Shown here: one piece after another, positions 15,914 through 24,717 of the stretch
Position numbering within the stretch: the stretch's first letter is position 1
Layout of the letters: each line of letters begins with the position of its first letter
Notes under the pieces: generated by a model
What the model was told of the DNA's origin: nothing
What the model saw: only the letters and a program-made list of their open reading frames with translations
The model's database searches: none
DNA from: JAYVJH01 sp043777595
Lineage (GTDB): Bacteria; Bacteroidota; Bacteroidia; Cytophagales; Spirosomataceae
Assembly (NCBI GenBank): GCA_043777595.1
Contig: JAYWHT010000097.1
Span: 1-32,456, forward strand
Length of the DNA stretch: 32,456 nucleotides
Reading direction: 5' to 3'
Translations under genes and position numbers: made by a program

Positions 15914-17143
15914 ATGAAAAACTGGCAAATTAAACTCTCACTTTACATCAATTATTTTGTGTTTGCCATCTTGCTCAATAGTGTGGGCATTATCATTCAA
16001 AAAGCCATCAATCGCTATATGGTTGGCGAAGCAAGTGCGGCTTATTTAGAAATGGCCAAAGACATGAGTATTTTGGGTGTGTCGTTTCTGTTGGGGTCGT
16101 TTTTGCCACGCTTGGGCTACAAACGTGGTATGTTGTTGGGTTTGGCTGTTGCGTTTTGTGGTTGTTTGGCTATGTATTTTGGTAATAGTTTCAATAGCTC
16201 GTTGGTGCTTTTTGGGCTTACGGGTATTGGTTTTGCATTTATCAAGCTGTCGGTTTATTCGCTTATTGGCTTGGTTACAAACAACGCCAAAGAGCATAAC
16301 TCGCTGATGTCGTCGGTCGAGGGAGTGTTTATGATGGGCATTGCGCTGGCATACTTTTTGTTTCCTGCTTTTTATAGCGATACCAACGCCGATGCTTGGC
16401 TGCGGGTCTATTTGCTGCTGGCGGTGTTGGTAGCTATGTCGTTTGTTTTGCTGTTATTTACACCCTTGGAGGAAACCGAAGCAAAGACAACGACAAACAT
16501 AGGCGAAGATTTTGCTGGAATGTTCAAACTCGTCAGTCTGCCCATGGTGATAGCTTTTATATTTTGTGCTTTTTTGTTTGTTATGACCGAGCAAGGCATT
16601 ATGTCATGGCTACCGACATTCAACCAAAAAATACTAAAACTTTCTGAAACTATGTCGGTGCAGATGGCGGCTATTTTGGCTGTGTCGTTGGCGTTTGGTC
16701 GTATTGCGGCAGGGCAGCTTACCAAACATATATCATGGCTTGTATTGCTATCGGTTTGTATTGTGATATCGATGGCGATTGTGGTCGTTGTTTTGCCTCA
16801 AACCCTCGATTTAAAGATTCCGACCGTTACCTCATTTTCAAATATCCCACTCATTGCCTTTGTTTTTCCGCTCATTGGTTTGTTTATTGCGCCCATTTAT
16901 CCACTTATCAACTCGGTAGTTTTGAGTTCGTTGCCCAAAGCCAAACATTCGGCCATGACGGGCTTACTTACTGTTTTTTCGGCATTGGGTGGCACGATTG
17001 GCTCACGAATTATTGGTATATTGTTTGAGAACGTAGGTGGTGCCAAAGCGTTTTATTTTTTACTTATTCCAATGGCATTGTTGCTGATTGCTCTTTTGGT
17101 TTTCAATCGATTGGCCAATAAAAATAAAATTGCCGCCTCATAA
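15914..17143 (+). CDS. major facilitator superfamily transporter
   Basis: The 409-aa protein has about twelve membrane helices in two halves joined by a charged cytoplasmic loop (about residues 188-205, TPLEETEAKTTTNIGED). The loop between helices 2 and 3 carries RLGYKRGMLLG, a form of MFS motif A, and the second half repeats it weakly with FGRIAAGQ. Fold and size fit a secondary transporter in the inner membrane. The N-terminal half, with GFAFIKLSVYSLIG, resembles the sugar or carbohydrate branch of Bacteroidota MFS proteins, but I cannot name the substrate. It is a single gene; its last six bases overlap the end of the convergent fasciclin gene. Confidence 0.85.
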   Translation: MKNWQIKLSLYINYFVFAILLNSVGIIIQKAINRYMVGEASAAYLEMAKDMSILGVSFLLGSFLPRLGYKRGMLLGLAVAFCGCLAMYFGNSFNSSLVLFGLTGIGFAFIKLSVYSLIGLVTNNAKEHNSLMSSVEGVFMMGIALAYFLFPAFYSDTNADAWLRVYLLLAVLVAMSFVLLLFTPLEETEAKTTTNIGEDFAGMFKLVSLPMVIAFIFCAFLFVMTEQGIMSWLPTFNQKILKLSETMSVQMAAILAVSLAFGRIAAGQLTKHISWLVLLSVCIVISMAIVVVVLPQTLDLKIPTVTSFSNIPLIAFVFPLIGLFIAPIYPLINSVVLSSLPKAKHSAMTGLLTVFSALGGTIGSRIIGILFENVGGAKAFYFLLIPMALLLIALLVFNRLANKNKIAAS

Positions 17144-18079
17144 CAACAGTACTTTATCTACAATGTGAAGTACGCCGTTGGTAGCCATAAAATTGATACC
17201 TACCACGTTGGTATTAGATGCGCTGGCTGCACCTTTGAGTACCAAACCCGTTGCATCTGACTTGACAACCAACAACGAATAGCTGCCACCAGAAACTTTA
17301 AATTGTGTGTTTGAGGTCAAATTAGTAGAAAAATACCGCCCCTGTGCAATATGATAAAGCAAAATGCTTGACAACACAGTAGGGTTTGCTCTCTGAATAC
17401 CCTGACTTGTATAGCCCAATGTTTCAAAGGCGGCGTTGGTTGGTGCAAAAACCGTTAAGATATTGGCATTAGAATTGAGCGAAGCCGCAATGGTAGGATT
17501 TAGGGCAGATACCCTGTTTAGAGCTTCAACGAAAAGAGACAGATTGGGGTTGGCCCTAATGATTCTTTCTAATGTCTGGGTGGGTGGCACAATGACTTTG
17601 TCCAAAATATGTACAGCCCCATTTGAAGCCTTCAAGTCGGTAACGGTTGCCGAAATACCATTGACTGATACACCCTTGCCGTTTTTGGATAAAAAAGCCA
17701 CTGCCCCATTTAGCATTTTTAGTTCTTGCCCGTCTTCGTCTTTGATGGTAGAGTTGGCGGCTTTTAGGTCAAAAATATGATAAAACAACAATGCTCTTAC
17801 TTTATCAACAGGTTGGCTCACAACGCTATTGGCATCGACAAAGCCCGCTGCTTTGAAGGCCGCATCGCTCGGTGCAAAAACGGCTAACTGATTAGTTTTG
17901 AGGGCATCATCTAAGCCTGCGTATTTTATGGCCGCCCTCGCAATGCTCAAATCTTTGTTTTCGTTGATTATTTCGGCTACGCTTTTGGGGTTGAGCTCGG
18001 TATCGGTTTTGCAGCTATCGAGTATTAAAGAAAGTATAACAAAGCAAGGCAAAAAAAACAAAAGTCGGTTGGTTTTCAT
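17138..18079 (-). CDS. fasciclin (FAS1) domain lipoprotein
   Basis: This 313-aa protein has a type II signal peptide with Cys23 as lipid anchor (ILSLILDSC). It contains two FAS1 domains, about residues 38-170 and 172-313. Both show the family marks: an opening helix with LSIARAAIKYAGLDDAL or LSLFVEALNRV, then LAVFAPSDAAF or LTVFAPTNAAF, LLFYHI or LLYHIAQG, and a closing GAVHILDKV or GVLHIVDKVLLL. FAS1 domains mediate adhesion or extracellular matrix contacts, so the protein probably faces outward or lies in the periplasm. The start at 18079 was preferred over an upstream ATG at 18145 because it gives a normal lipobox distance. It overlaps the convergent MFS gene by six bases. Confidence 0.9.
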   Translation of the reverse strand: MKTNRLLFFLPCFVILSLILDSCKTDTELNPKSVAEIINENKDLSIARAAIKYAGLDDALKTNQLAVFAPSDAAFKAAGFVDANSVVSQPVDKVRALLFYHIFDLKAANSTIKDEDGQELKMLNGAVAFLSKNGKGVSVNGISATVTDLKASNGAVHILDKVIVPPTQTLERIIRANPNLSLFVEALNRVSALNPTIAASLNSNANILTVFAPTNAAFETLGYTSQGIQRANPTVLSSILLYHIAQGRYFSTNLTSNTQFKVSGGSYSLLVVKSDATGLVLKGAASASNTNVVGINFMATNGVLHIVDKVLLL

Positions 18080-18184
18080 TGTTATTTTAAGTTTTTGAAT
18101 TGTAAGTAAACTAACGAAAAAGTCAGTATAAAATTGGTCAAACACGCAATACTATTTAATTTTACAAGCACTACGTATTTAATA

Positions 18185-19459
18185 TTACCCCACCAGAGTC
18201 TGTTGCAAATCATCGAAATTGAGATATTGCTTTGCGGTCTCGAGTACTTGTTGTGGGGTCACGGTTCTTATTTTTGAGATATAATTGGCATAAAAATCAG
18301 GTTCAAGTCCTTCCAAAACCATCAATCTGACACGGTCGGCGATTTCAAAAGAGGTATTGAGTGAGCCAGCAAACTCACCCGCCATAAAGTTTTGGACAGT
18401 TTGCAATTCATCTACGGGTACTAATTCGGTTTGTAAAAGTTTGATTTCATGCTGAATTTCATCGAGTGTGGCTTGGGCAAATTCTTTTTTTACATCGGTC
18501 GAAATCGCCCAATAGCCTGCATTTCTGAGCAGAGCCATATTAGACGAAATCCCATAAGTAAACCCTTTTTCTTCTCTGATATTTTTTACAAGTCTCGACC
18601 CAAAATACCCACCCAGCACTTCGTTTGTTACCATAAATTTATAAAAATCGGGGTGCTGCCGCATAAACAAATGTCCCCCAAGTCTGATAGAAGTCTGTAC
18701 AGCATCGGGTTTGTTGATGTGTAGGTGATTGGTATTGGGTGTAATTTTATGGTCAAATTGGGAGCCACTATACACCACGGGTTGTTGTTGTCCCAAATGT
18801 TTATTGACCAAAAGTATTTCATTATCAGACACTTGCCCCGACAAAAAAACGGTAAAAGGGCGGTTTGAGATTCGGTCTTGATAAAACTGCCGTACTTTGC
18901 CTGTGTCAATGGCTTCGATGGTGTCTTCGGTTTGGCTCTTGCCGTAAGGGTGCAGCGGTCCAAAAAGCTGTTCTCTAAATTTAGTATTGGCTATAAAAGC
19001 GTTTTTTTTGAGGTTGATTTTTAGCCCTTGTAGAGAAATATTTTTGAGGTCGTTTAGTTCTTTTTCTGGGAATGTCGCCTCGTTCAGTAGCTCATTGAGC
19101 ATCGTCAAGATGGCCTCTAAATGTTTGGCCAGACCATAAACTGTGATATTGGCACGGTCAAGGCCTGGGCCTAAGTCTGTAAATGCACCAATACCCTCAA
19201 AATACTCGCTGATTTGGGCTGAGGTATAGTTTTTGGTACTTTCAGACAGCATCTTGACCGAAAAAGAAGCCGCCCCAAGGGTATTTTCGTACCAGCTTCC
19301 AGCATCAAAAACTACTTCGAGCCGAACGATGGGCTGGCTGCCAACATTGATAACATAAAGTGGCTGGCCGTTGTCTAACTGAACGTGTTTGAGTTTTGGA
19401 AAATATACGGTTTCGATAGTCTTAAAAGCAGGCGGAATGGTACGGTCGATGATTGTCAT
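18185..19459 (-). CDS. M16 family peptidase homologue lacking the zinc motif
   Basis: The 424-aa protein has the two-lobed M16 (insulinase/processing peptidase) layout. The N-lobe shows LDNGQPLYVIN and VRLEVVFDAGSWYEN, but where active members have HxxEH this one reads ASFSVKMLSEST, so zinc binding and proteolysis are not expected. The C-lobe is well kept: VTNEVLGGYFGSRLVKNIREEKGFTYGI corresponds to the substrate-guiding R/Y region. In bacteria such members usually pair with an active M16 partner; none is seen in this window. The start at 19459 matches where family similarity begins; no signal peptide is visible from that start. It is transcribed behind the DUF4394 gene but a hairpin separates the two. 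Confidence 0.85.
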   Translation of the reverse strand: MTIIDRTIPPAFKTIETVYFPKLKHVQLDNGQPLYVINVGSQPIVRLEVVFDAGSWYENTLGAASFSVKMLSESTKNYTSAQISEYFEGIGAFTDLGPGLDRANITVYGLAKHLEAILTMLNELLNEATFPEKELNDLKNISLQGLKINLKKNAFIANTKFREQLFGPLHPYGKSQTEDTIEAIDTGKVRQFYQDRISNRPFTVFLSGQVSDNEILLVNKHLGQQQPVVYSGSQFDHKITPNTNHLHINKPDAVQTSIRLGGHLFMRQHPDFYKFMVTNEVLGGYFGSRLVKNIREEKGFTYGISSNMALLRNAGYWAISTDVKKEFAQATLDEIQHEIKLLQTELVPVDELQTVQNFMAGEFAGSLNTSFEIADRVRLMVLEGLEPDFYANYISKIRTVTPQQVLETAKQYLNFDDLQQTLVG

Positions 19460-19512
19460 TTTATAAAAATAGTAATCGGCAAAGTTAGTGATATTTTGAC
19501 TATAAAATAACG

Positions 19513-19553
19513 ACAACGGCCAACTATCAAATTGCTTGACAGTTGGCCGTTGT
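19513..19553 (-). terminator. hairpin terminator of the DUF4394 gene
   Basis: ACAACGGCCAACT (19513-19525) pairs perfectly with AGTTGGCCGTTGT (19541-19553), and TCAA/TTGA extends the stem inward. On the minus strand it follows the DUF4394 stop codon by about 38 bases and is followed by CGTTATTTTATAG. Confidence 0.75.
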
Positions 19554-19590
19554 AGCGAAACATCTATTGATTTTTAACCAGATTGATTAC

Positions 19591-21132
19591 TCAAAAACCT
19601 ATACCAAAAGCCAATCCTCTGATGTTAGCTGGAAAATCCATTATTTTGGTCGTCATGCCATTGTTGAGATTGATACTATAAAGCACAGAGCCAGTACCCA
19701 CCTTCAAGACTGCATAGCCCACACCGCTACGGCTCGTAATATCAAACCCATTATCGGCATCGGCATTGACACCTAACGCACCAACTTCGACCAATGTACC
19801 GTTGTTGGGTGGATCTTGTTTGTAAAGTTTGTCTGTGCCTGAATCGATGTTGTAAAGTATGGTTGTGGTTGCACCAGCAAAGTTGTTGGTATATGCCGAT
19901 GCCGTAACGGCAGGCGTGCCGGGATTGATAGCCATATCGGTAGCAGCCACTGTGCCGAGGTCTGGGTGCAGGCGCAGGTTTTGGCCTGTGTTGCTCACTA
20001 CCCTGATTCTGTCCACGGTTGGGTTAAAATCAAATCCAAAACTTGTACCGCTCAGTCTGGGCGTAAATTGAGTAGTACCAATAGCTGTAGCCGCACCAGT
20101 GGCGGTATTGATACTATAAAGTCGGCTTGTGCTGCCGAGAGCAAAAAGTTGTCCGTTTTTTGGGCGCATATCAATTCCCAAAACCATCTCACTAATTTGC
20201 AATCCTGTAATGGCTTTTGAGATAGGAAAACTAATACTACTGGTGTTGAATATAAGCAAATTATTGGCTTCATCGACTGCATACGCCACTGTGGCTGTTG
20301 GAATAGCCAAGCCCGTTATGTTGCCTGCTGGCAAGTTGCCGAGTTTAGTCAGTTTGCCACTACTTAGTTCTACTTGGTGCAGTTCCCATTGGCCACCAAC
20401 CATTGCCGCCGCCAATGCCACGTCTGTAACAGGTGCAATATCAAAGCCAGCTATTGCAGTAGCATTGATACCAAACGCACCGACTTCTACCAGCGTGCCG
20501 TTGTTGGGTGGGTCTTGTTTGTATAATTTGTCTGTGGCAGGGTCGAGGTCGTACATAACTGTTGTGGTTACGCCTGCTTGGTTGTTGGTATAAGCCACCG
20601 CCGAAATCGTTGGGCTTGCCGCACCATTGATGGCGGCATCGGTGGCCGCTACCATACCAGTTTCGGGGTGCAGACGTAGGTTTTGACCTTTGTCTGTTAC
20701 CAATCTGATTCTGTCAACGGTTGGGTTAAAGTCGAGACCTACCGCAGAGCCATCAACAGCAGGGCTAAAAGCCGCCGCCACCATTCGAGCTTGCCCTGTG
20801 GTCTGGTTAATGATATAAATTACGCTTCGGTTAGTAACGCCATAAAGTTCGCCAGTAGCTGGTCTAAAATCAATAGCAGTTAGCATTTCGTCAGTGCCAA
20901 GCCCCTTAATGTCTATTTTGTCTGTTGAGGTTTCAGAACTCATTGCATTGATTTTGACAAGTTGCTTGCCATCAACCAATAGAAACACAGACACATCGGG
21001 TTTGACAATCATTGGGACCGGAACGGGGGCGGGAGTCATGCTGTCTGCTGGTGTTTCTTTACAACTTGTAACTGCAAGAAATACCGATATGCTTAGAAAC
21101 AAAGCAGTAGATGGTTTTGATTTAATTGGCAT
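19591..21132 (-). CDS. lipoprotein with two DUF4394 repeats
   Basis: This 513-aa protein has a type II signal peptide with Cys24 as anchor (FLAVTSC). Behind a Pro/Val-rich linker come two tandem DUF4394 units, about residues 48-280 and 285-513. Each unit has the same series: AIDFRPATGELYGV or GIDMRPKNGQLFAL, then GFDFNPTVDRIRVVS, GQNLRLHP, AAINGA or MAINPG, AYTNN, DKLYKQDPPNNGTLVEVG and a closing LAI or LAFG. The repeated strands and turns suggest a beta-propeller. Function of the family is unknown; an envelope or surface location is implied by the lipobox. The near-identity of several segments between the two units indicates an internal duplication. Confidence 0.88.
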   Translation of the reverse strand: MPIKSKPSTALFLSISVFLAVTSCKETPADSMTPAPVPVPMIVKPDVSVFLLVDGKQLVKINAMSSETSTDKIDIKGLGTDEMLTAIDFRPATGELYGVTNRSVIYIINQTTGQARMVAAAFSPAVDGSAVGLDFNPTVDRIRLVTDKGQNLRLHPETGMVAATDAAINGAASPTISAVAYTNNQAGVTTTVMYDLDPATDKLYKQDPPNNGTLVEVGAFGINATAIAGFDIAPVTDVALAAAMVGGQWELHQVELSSGKLTKLGNLPAGNITGLAIPTATVAYAVDEANNLLIFNTSSISFPISKAITGLQISEMVLGIDMRPKNGQLFALGSTSRLYSINTATGAATAIGTTQFTPRLSGTSFGFDFNPTVDRIRVVSNTGQNLRLHPDLGTVAATDMAINPGTPAVTASAYTNNFAGATTTILYNIDSGTDKLYKQDPPNNGTLVEVGALGVNADADNGFDITSRSGVGYAVLKVGTGSVLYSINLNNGMTTKIMDFPANIRGLAFGIGF

Positions 21133-21229
21133 TGTTTTTTAAGGTTTTATTGTCAATGATGCTCTTAGTTACGAAAAAAAAAGAGTCAAGGATTTTTGCC
21201 TTAAAAATTAAAATATATTTTGGTGGTAT

Positions 21230-21730
21230 TTATTCAAATTCAATCAAAATTTGACTTTTTTCAACGGTATCGCCCTGACCGACTTTAATGGTCTTGACTA
21301 CGCCCTCCCCAGCCGATTTGAGGGCGTTTTCCATTTTCATGGCCACCAATACCAGTACTATGTCGCCCGCCTTGACGACATCTCCGACCGCTACCTTTAT
21401 TTCCCAAATCAAGCCGGGCATGGGCGCTTTGATGTTGTTTACTTTGGCCTTACTGGTGTTGTTGATGCCCATTTTGTCGAGCAATATATCAAACCTATCT
21501 TTGGCGGCAATGTCATACAGTTTGTCGTTTAGTTTGATTTTAAAGGTTTTTTCGGCTCGGTTGGCTTCCAAAATTTCAGCATTGTACGACCTGTTTTGAT
21601 GTAAAATATGATACTGATTGTCGCCAACTGGTACAATGTCCCAGTCGAAAGGCTGGCCATTCAGTACCAAATTTTCTGTCGAGTTATCGACCTCAATCGT
21701 TCGTTTTTCGTTTATTGTTACCTTAAGCAT
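21230..21730 (-). CDS. biotin carboxyl carrier protein subunit
   Basis: The 166-aa protein ends in a biotinyl domain (about residues 98-166): VNNIKAPMPGLIWEIKVAVGDVVKAGDIVLVLVAMKMEN followed in sequence by ALKSAGEGVVKTIKV and GDTVEKSQILIEFE, with the biotin-accepting Lys in AMKM at about residue 132. The first 95 residues are the N-terminal region seen in Bacteroidota carrier subunits of acyl-CoA carboxylases. A small deviation is Val instead of the usual Glu before AMKM. No carboxylase or carboxyltransferase gene is adjacent. Its start codon overlaps the end of the EamA gene by eight bases (ATGCTTAA), so the two are translated in a coupled way. Confidence 0.88.
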   Translation of the reverse strand: MLKVTINEKRTIEVDNSTENLVLNGQPFDWDIVPVGDNQYHILHQNRSYNAEILEANRAEKTFKIKLNDKLYDIAAKDRFDILLDKMGINNTSKAKVNNIKAPMPGLIWEIKVAVGDVVKAGDIVLVLVAMKMENALKSAGEGVVKTIKVGQGDTVEKSQILIEFE

Positions 21731-22625
21731 TTTGTTTTTTGTTTACCAAATAAATACCTGTCAATATCACAGCCATACCCATATATTGCTGAAAACCAAT
21801 CGTTTCTTTGTCAAAAATCCCCCATCCGATGGCCACAATCGGAATAAGATACGTTACCGAACTCGCAAAAAGCCCCGATACCATCTGAACTACTTTGTTG
21901 TAAAGTATAGCCGCCACACCCGAGCCAAACACTCCAAGCAAAACTAAATATAAGGTATTGATGGCATAGTTTGGATTGATGGCCTTAGAAAAAAAATCGG
22001 TGGTGAGTAATATTACAAAAGTGATAGGGCCAATAAACAGAAAAGTAGTAGCCGAAGCTGCCAAAGCAGGTAACTGGCTGAGATTTCGGACGATATTATT
22101 GGTATTGGTACCGTACAAAACAGTAGCAATCAAAATCAGAAATGCGTAAGAATATTCAGAAGTATTTTCGGACAAAACTGATCCTGTGTTTTTGGCAAAG
22201 ACAAGTAATAGTGCGCCCACTAAACCGACGACGATACCACCAATCTGAAATTTGTTTTTGGGCATATTAAAAAACAAAATACCGACCAAAAGCGTAAACA
22301 ACGGACTTAGTGAGTTGAGCATACCCGATAGTGAGCTGTTGAGGTGCATGATGGCGATGGCAAACAAAAATGCTGGAATCACAAAACCAATCAAAGCCGA
22401 AATAAACACAAACGGGAGGCGGTCTTTGGGTACTTGGCCTTTGGTTTTGAGCATAATTGGCACAAAAAACAGTGATGCTATAAACAACCGCCCTGCCCCT
22501 ACTTCGGTGATGCTATAAACGACCGATGCTCTCTTCATCAAAATAAAAGAACTACCCCAGACCAAGGCCATAAGTACAAGATAAAACCAGGCAAGTGGGG
22601 GTGTTTTGGAAGGGGCGTTTGACAT
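21723..22625 (-). CDS. EamA/DMT family transporter
   Basis: The 300-aa protein has ten predicted membrane helices in two EamA halves (about residues 10-140 and 155-295). The first half starts with WFYLVLMALVWGSSFILMKRA, the typical WG..F sequence, and contains LNSLSPLFTLLVGILFF; the second closes with SVTYLIPIVAIGWGIF and YMGMAVILTGIYLVNK. Members export amino acids, nucleosides or other small metabolites; the substrate is not predictable here. It sits upstream of the biotin carrier gene and overlaps it by eight bases. In front of its start, 22626-22814, lies a short-repeat region instead of a normal intergenic spacer. Confidence 0.88.
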   Translation of the reverse strand: MSNAPSKTPPLAWFYLVLMALVWGSSFILMKRASVVYSITEVGAGRLFIASLFFVPIMLKTKGQVPKDRLPFVFISALIGFVIPAFLFAIAIMHLNSSLSGMLNSLSPLFTLLVGILFFNMPKNKFQIGGIVVGLVGALLLVFAKNTGSVLSENTSEYSYAFLILIATVLYGTNTNNIVRNLSQLPALAASATTFLFIGPITFVILLTTDFFSKAINPNYAINTLYLVLLGVFGSGVAAILYNKVVQMVSGLFASSVTYLIPIVAIGWGIFDKETIGFQQYMGMAVILTGIYLVNKKQNA

Positions 22626-22663
22626 TGAGTAGTTTTTAAAGTAAACGACAAAGGTACTATGAT

Positions 22664-22726
22664 AAATGTGAAAATACTTAAATGTGAAAATGTTTAAAGG
22701 CGAAAATGCTCAAATGCGAAAAGGCC
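22664..22726 (+). repeat. four tandem 16-bp repeat units
   Basis: Four direct units with period 16: AAATGTGAAAATACTT, AAATGTGAAAATGTTT, AAAGGCGAAAATGCTC and AAATGCGAAAAGGCC (the last one base short). The block lies between the EamA gene start and the crtD stop. There are no spacers between units, so it is not a CRISPR array. Confidence 0.75.
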
Positions 22727-22790
22727 ATAATTTGAAGGTAAAAAAAACGATAGTTAAAATACTGAATCCTTAAAAGCCATTTCAATATTT

Positions 22791-22824
22791 AAGCATTTAC
22801 GCATTTCAAATCCTTTACGCATTT
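22791..22824 (-). repeat. inverted copies of the 16-bp unit at the crtD end
   Basis: On the minus strand the sequence reads AAATGCGTAAAGGA, then TTTG and AAATGCGTAAATGCTT, close to the units at 22664-22726 in opposite orientation. The last copy overlaps the final codons and stop of crtD (AATGCGTAA), so the repeat supplies the end of the gene. Confidence 0.6.
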
Positions 22825-24299
22825 ATTAAATCAGTAGCAACCTTAGCCGACAACAAACACAGCGGAATGCCGCCGCCTGGGTGTACGCTACCACCCACAA
22901 AGTATAAGTTATGGAACTGGCTCGAAAAATTGGCATGGCGCATAAAAGCCGCAAAGCGGTTATTAGAACTGTTGCCATACAAAGCCCCTTGCGAGCTGGA
23001 CGTTCGAGACTCTATCGTTCGTGGGTCGAGAATGGCCTCACAGTCAATGAGTTTGCTGATGTCTTGACCTAAGTTTTTGCTTAGTTTTTTTATAATATTT
23101 TGGCGGGTGCTGGCTATGAGTTCGTCCCAGTTTTGGCCGTCATTGTTGGGCGCATTGACCATCACAAACCAGTTTTCACAGTCATTGGGTGCGTCGTCAG
23201 GTTTGTGTTTGGACGTGATATTGACATAAACGGTGGGGTCGTCAAAAAGTGTTTTTTGGGTAAATATAGCCTCAAACTCACCCTGATAATTGTCCGAAAA
23301 AAAAATATTATGAAGCCCTAAATTAGAAAATTGTTTTTTGATTCCCCAATAAAAAATCAATGCCGAACTCGATTTGGGCTGCCGCAAAATGCGCTCGGGT
23401 TGTTTGGCCGTTGGCAATAGCTTTCTGAAAGTACTCACTACGTCCATATTGCTGACTACGATATTGAATGAGTTGTTGAGTTGTTGAGTGGCGGAGTTAT
23501 TTGCATTAAATTTCAAGCCTGTAACCTCTGAATTGTTATAAACGATTTCGGTTACTTTTGTTTCAAAAAAAAATTTTACGCCTAAGTCTTGTGCCAGTTT
23601 CAATAAACTTTCGGTGATGCTAACCATGCCTTTGACTGGAAAAAACGCACCGATATTGTACTCCAAATGCGGAATGATGTTCATCGTGGCAGGTGTCTGG
23701 TATGGGTCAGAGCCGTTGTAGGTAGCATACCGATTGAACAACTGCACGGCTTTTGGTGTCTTGAAACGCTTGGTGTTGGCGGCGTTCATGGTCTTGAAGG
23801 CTTCGAGTTTGTGGGCATTGGCGTAGCCTTTGAGCGCATCTCGGTTGAAATAAGTGCCCAATTTGTGCAACGACCGATGCAGAAATAGTTTTTGGGTAAC
23901 GTCATATTTTATTGCGCTGTCTTTAAGGTGATTGATGGTGTTTTGGGCGGGTTCGCCGAGTTTGGTTTGTAGTTCGTTGGCAAAGTCGTTGGGGTTGGCG
24001 TGCGCAGTGAGATTTGTGCCATCGTCCCAAAAATACCTACAAGTTTCGGGCAGTTTGATGTACTCAAAATAGTCTTCGGGCTTACGGTCAGCGAGCCTAA
24101 ACAGGTCTTCGACAAGCTCGGGCATAGTAAACAGCGACGGGCCGGCATCGAACCGATAGCCACTGACTTCAAAACTCGATAGTTTGCCGCCAGCGTAGGC
24201 ATTGGCCTCAAAAACAGTAACATCGTAGCCTTTTATGGCAAGCCTAATACTGGCAGCGATACCCGCAACGCCAGCCCCAATTACAGCAGCAGTTTTCAA
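22815..24299 (-). CDS. crtD: carotenoid desaturase, CrtI family, CrtD-like
   Basis: The 494-aa flavoprotein opens with the FAD-binding motif VIGAGVAGIAASIRLA (residues 6-21), followed by VFEAN and AGGKLSSF. FDAGPSLFTMP (about 51-61) and the closing YFVGGSVHPGGGIPLCLLSAK are hallmarks of CrtI-type desaturases and isomerases. Several stretches (CRYFWDDGTNLTA, RYATYNGSDPYQTPATMNIIPHLE, LHNIFFSDNY, EAILDPRTIESRTSSSQGALYG) agree best with what I know of the Bacteroidota CrtD branch, which introduces 3,4 double bonds in 1-hydroxy carotenoids. CrtI itself cannot be excluded. No other crt gene is in the window. Acts at the membrane surface on a lipid substrate. Its 3' end is formed by an inverted short-repeat copy. 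Confidence 0.85.
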   Translation of the reverse strand: MKTAAVIGAGVAGIAASIRLAIKGYDVTVFEANAYAGGKLSSFEVSGYRFDAGPSLFTMPELVEDLFRLADRKPEDYFEYIKLPETCRYFWDDGTNLTAHANPNDFANELQTKLGEPAQNTINHLKDSAIKYDVTQKLFLHRSLHKLGTYFNRDALKGYANAHKLEAFKTMNAANTKRFKTPKAVQLFNRYATYNGSDPYQTPATMNIIPHLEYNIGAFFPVKGMVSITESLLKLAQDLGVKFFFETKVTEIVYNNSEVTGLKFNANNSATQQLNNSFNIVVSNMDVVSTFRKLLPTAKQPERILRQPKSSSALIFYWGIKKQFSNLGLHNIFFSDNYQGEFEAIFTQKTLFDDPTVYVNITSKHKPDDAPNDCENWFVMVNAPNNDGQNWDELIASTRQNIIKKLSKNLGQDISKLIDCEAILDPRTIESRTSSSQGALYGNSSNNRFAAFMRHANFSSQFHNLYFVGGSVHPGGGIPLCLLSAKVATDLINA

Positions 24300-24381
24300 A
24301 TTTTAGAATCGTTAATAGTTCACTTTCAATTAACTACGTTTTGGCTATAAAAGTTGGTTTCGAGCCGTTGGTTTTTTTTGT

Positions 24382-24389
24382 TATCTTTG
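24382..24389 (+). promoter_or_regulatory. possible -7 box before the first MNT gene
   Basis: TATCTTTG fits the Bacteroidota -7 consensus TAnnTTTG and lies 20 bases before the start at 24409. A TTG at the expected -33 distance is not seen, so this is tentative. Confidence 0.35.
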
Positions 24390-24408
24390 GGGGTTAATTA
24401 AAAATAAA

Positions 24409-24717
24409 ATGAATACTGCCAACAAAATAAAAAAACAACTGACGGGCTTCTGGGAAAATAAGCCCATCAAAAGAGCCTACTTGTTTGGTTCGGTAGCCAG
24501 AGAAGAGTTTACCAATGATAGTGATATTGATATTTTGGTAGAGCTGGATAACTCGAAGATAATTGGTATGATAGAATACATAAAAATCATCGATGCTTTG
24601 GAAGATATTTTAAAGAAAAAAATAGATTTGATAACCACAGATGGACTTTCGCCATATCTAAAACCCTCAATAGATAAGGATAAATTATTGATATATGAAA
24701 GCAAATTTAGGGGATAA
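24409..24717 (+). CDS. MntA-like nucleotidyltransferase antitoxin (pair 1)
   Basis: This 102-aa minimal nucleotidyltransferase has the motif GSVAREEFTNDSDIDILVE, an exact GSX10DXD, and a third acidic position in KKIDLI. In characterised MntA-HepT systems the antitoxin neutralises the HEPN toxin by adding AMP to a Tyr near its active site. Its 3' end overlaps the HepT gene by 23 bases, the normal order in this family, which supports a toxin-antitoxin module. It is the first gene of the AT-rich island. Confidence 0.9.
   Translation: MNTANKIKKQLTGFWENKPIKRAYLFGSVAREEFTNDSDIDILVELDNSKIIGMIEYIKIIDALEDILKKKIDLITTDGLSPYLKPSIDKDKLLIYESKFRG

Noticed and set aside
22664..22824. CRISPR-like repeats
   Set aside because: Units are 16 bp and directly adjacent without spacers; no cas genes in the window.
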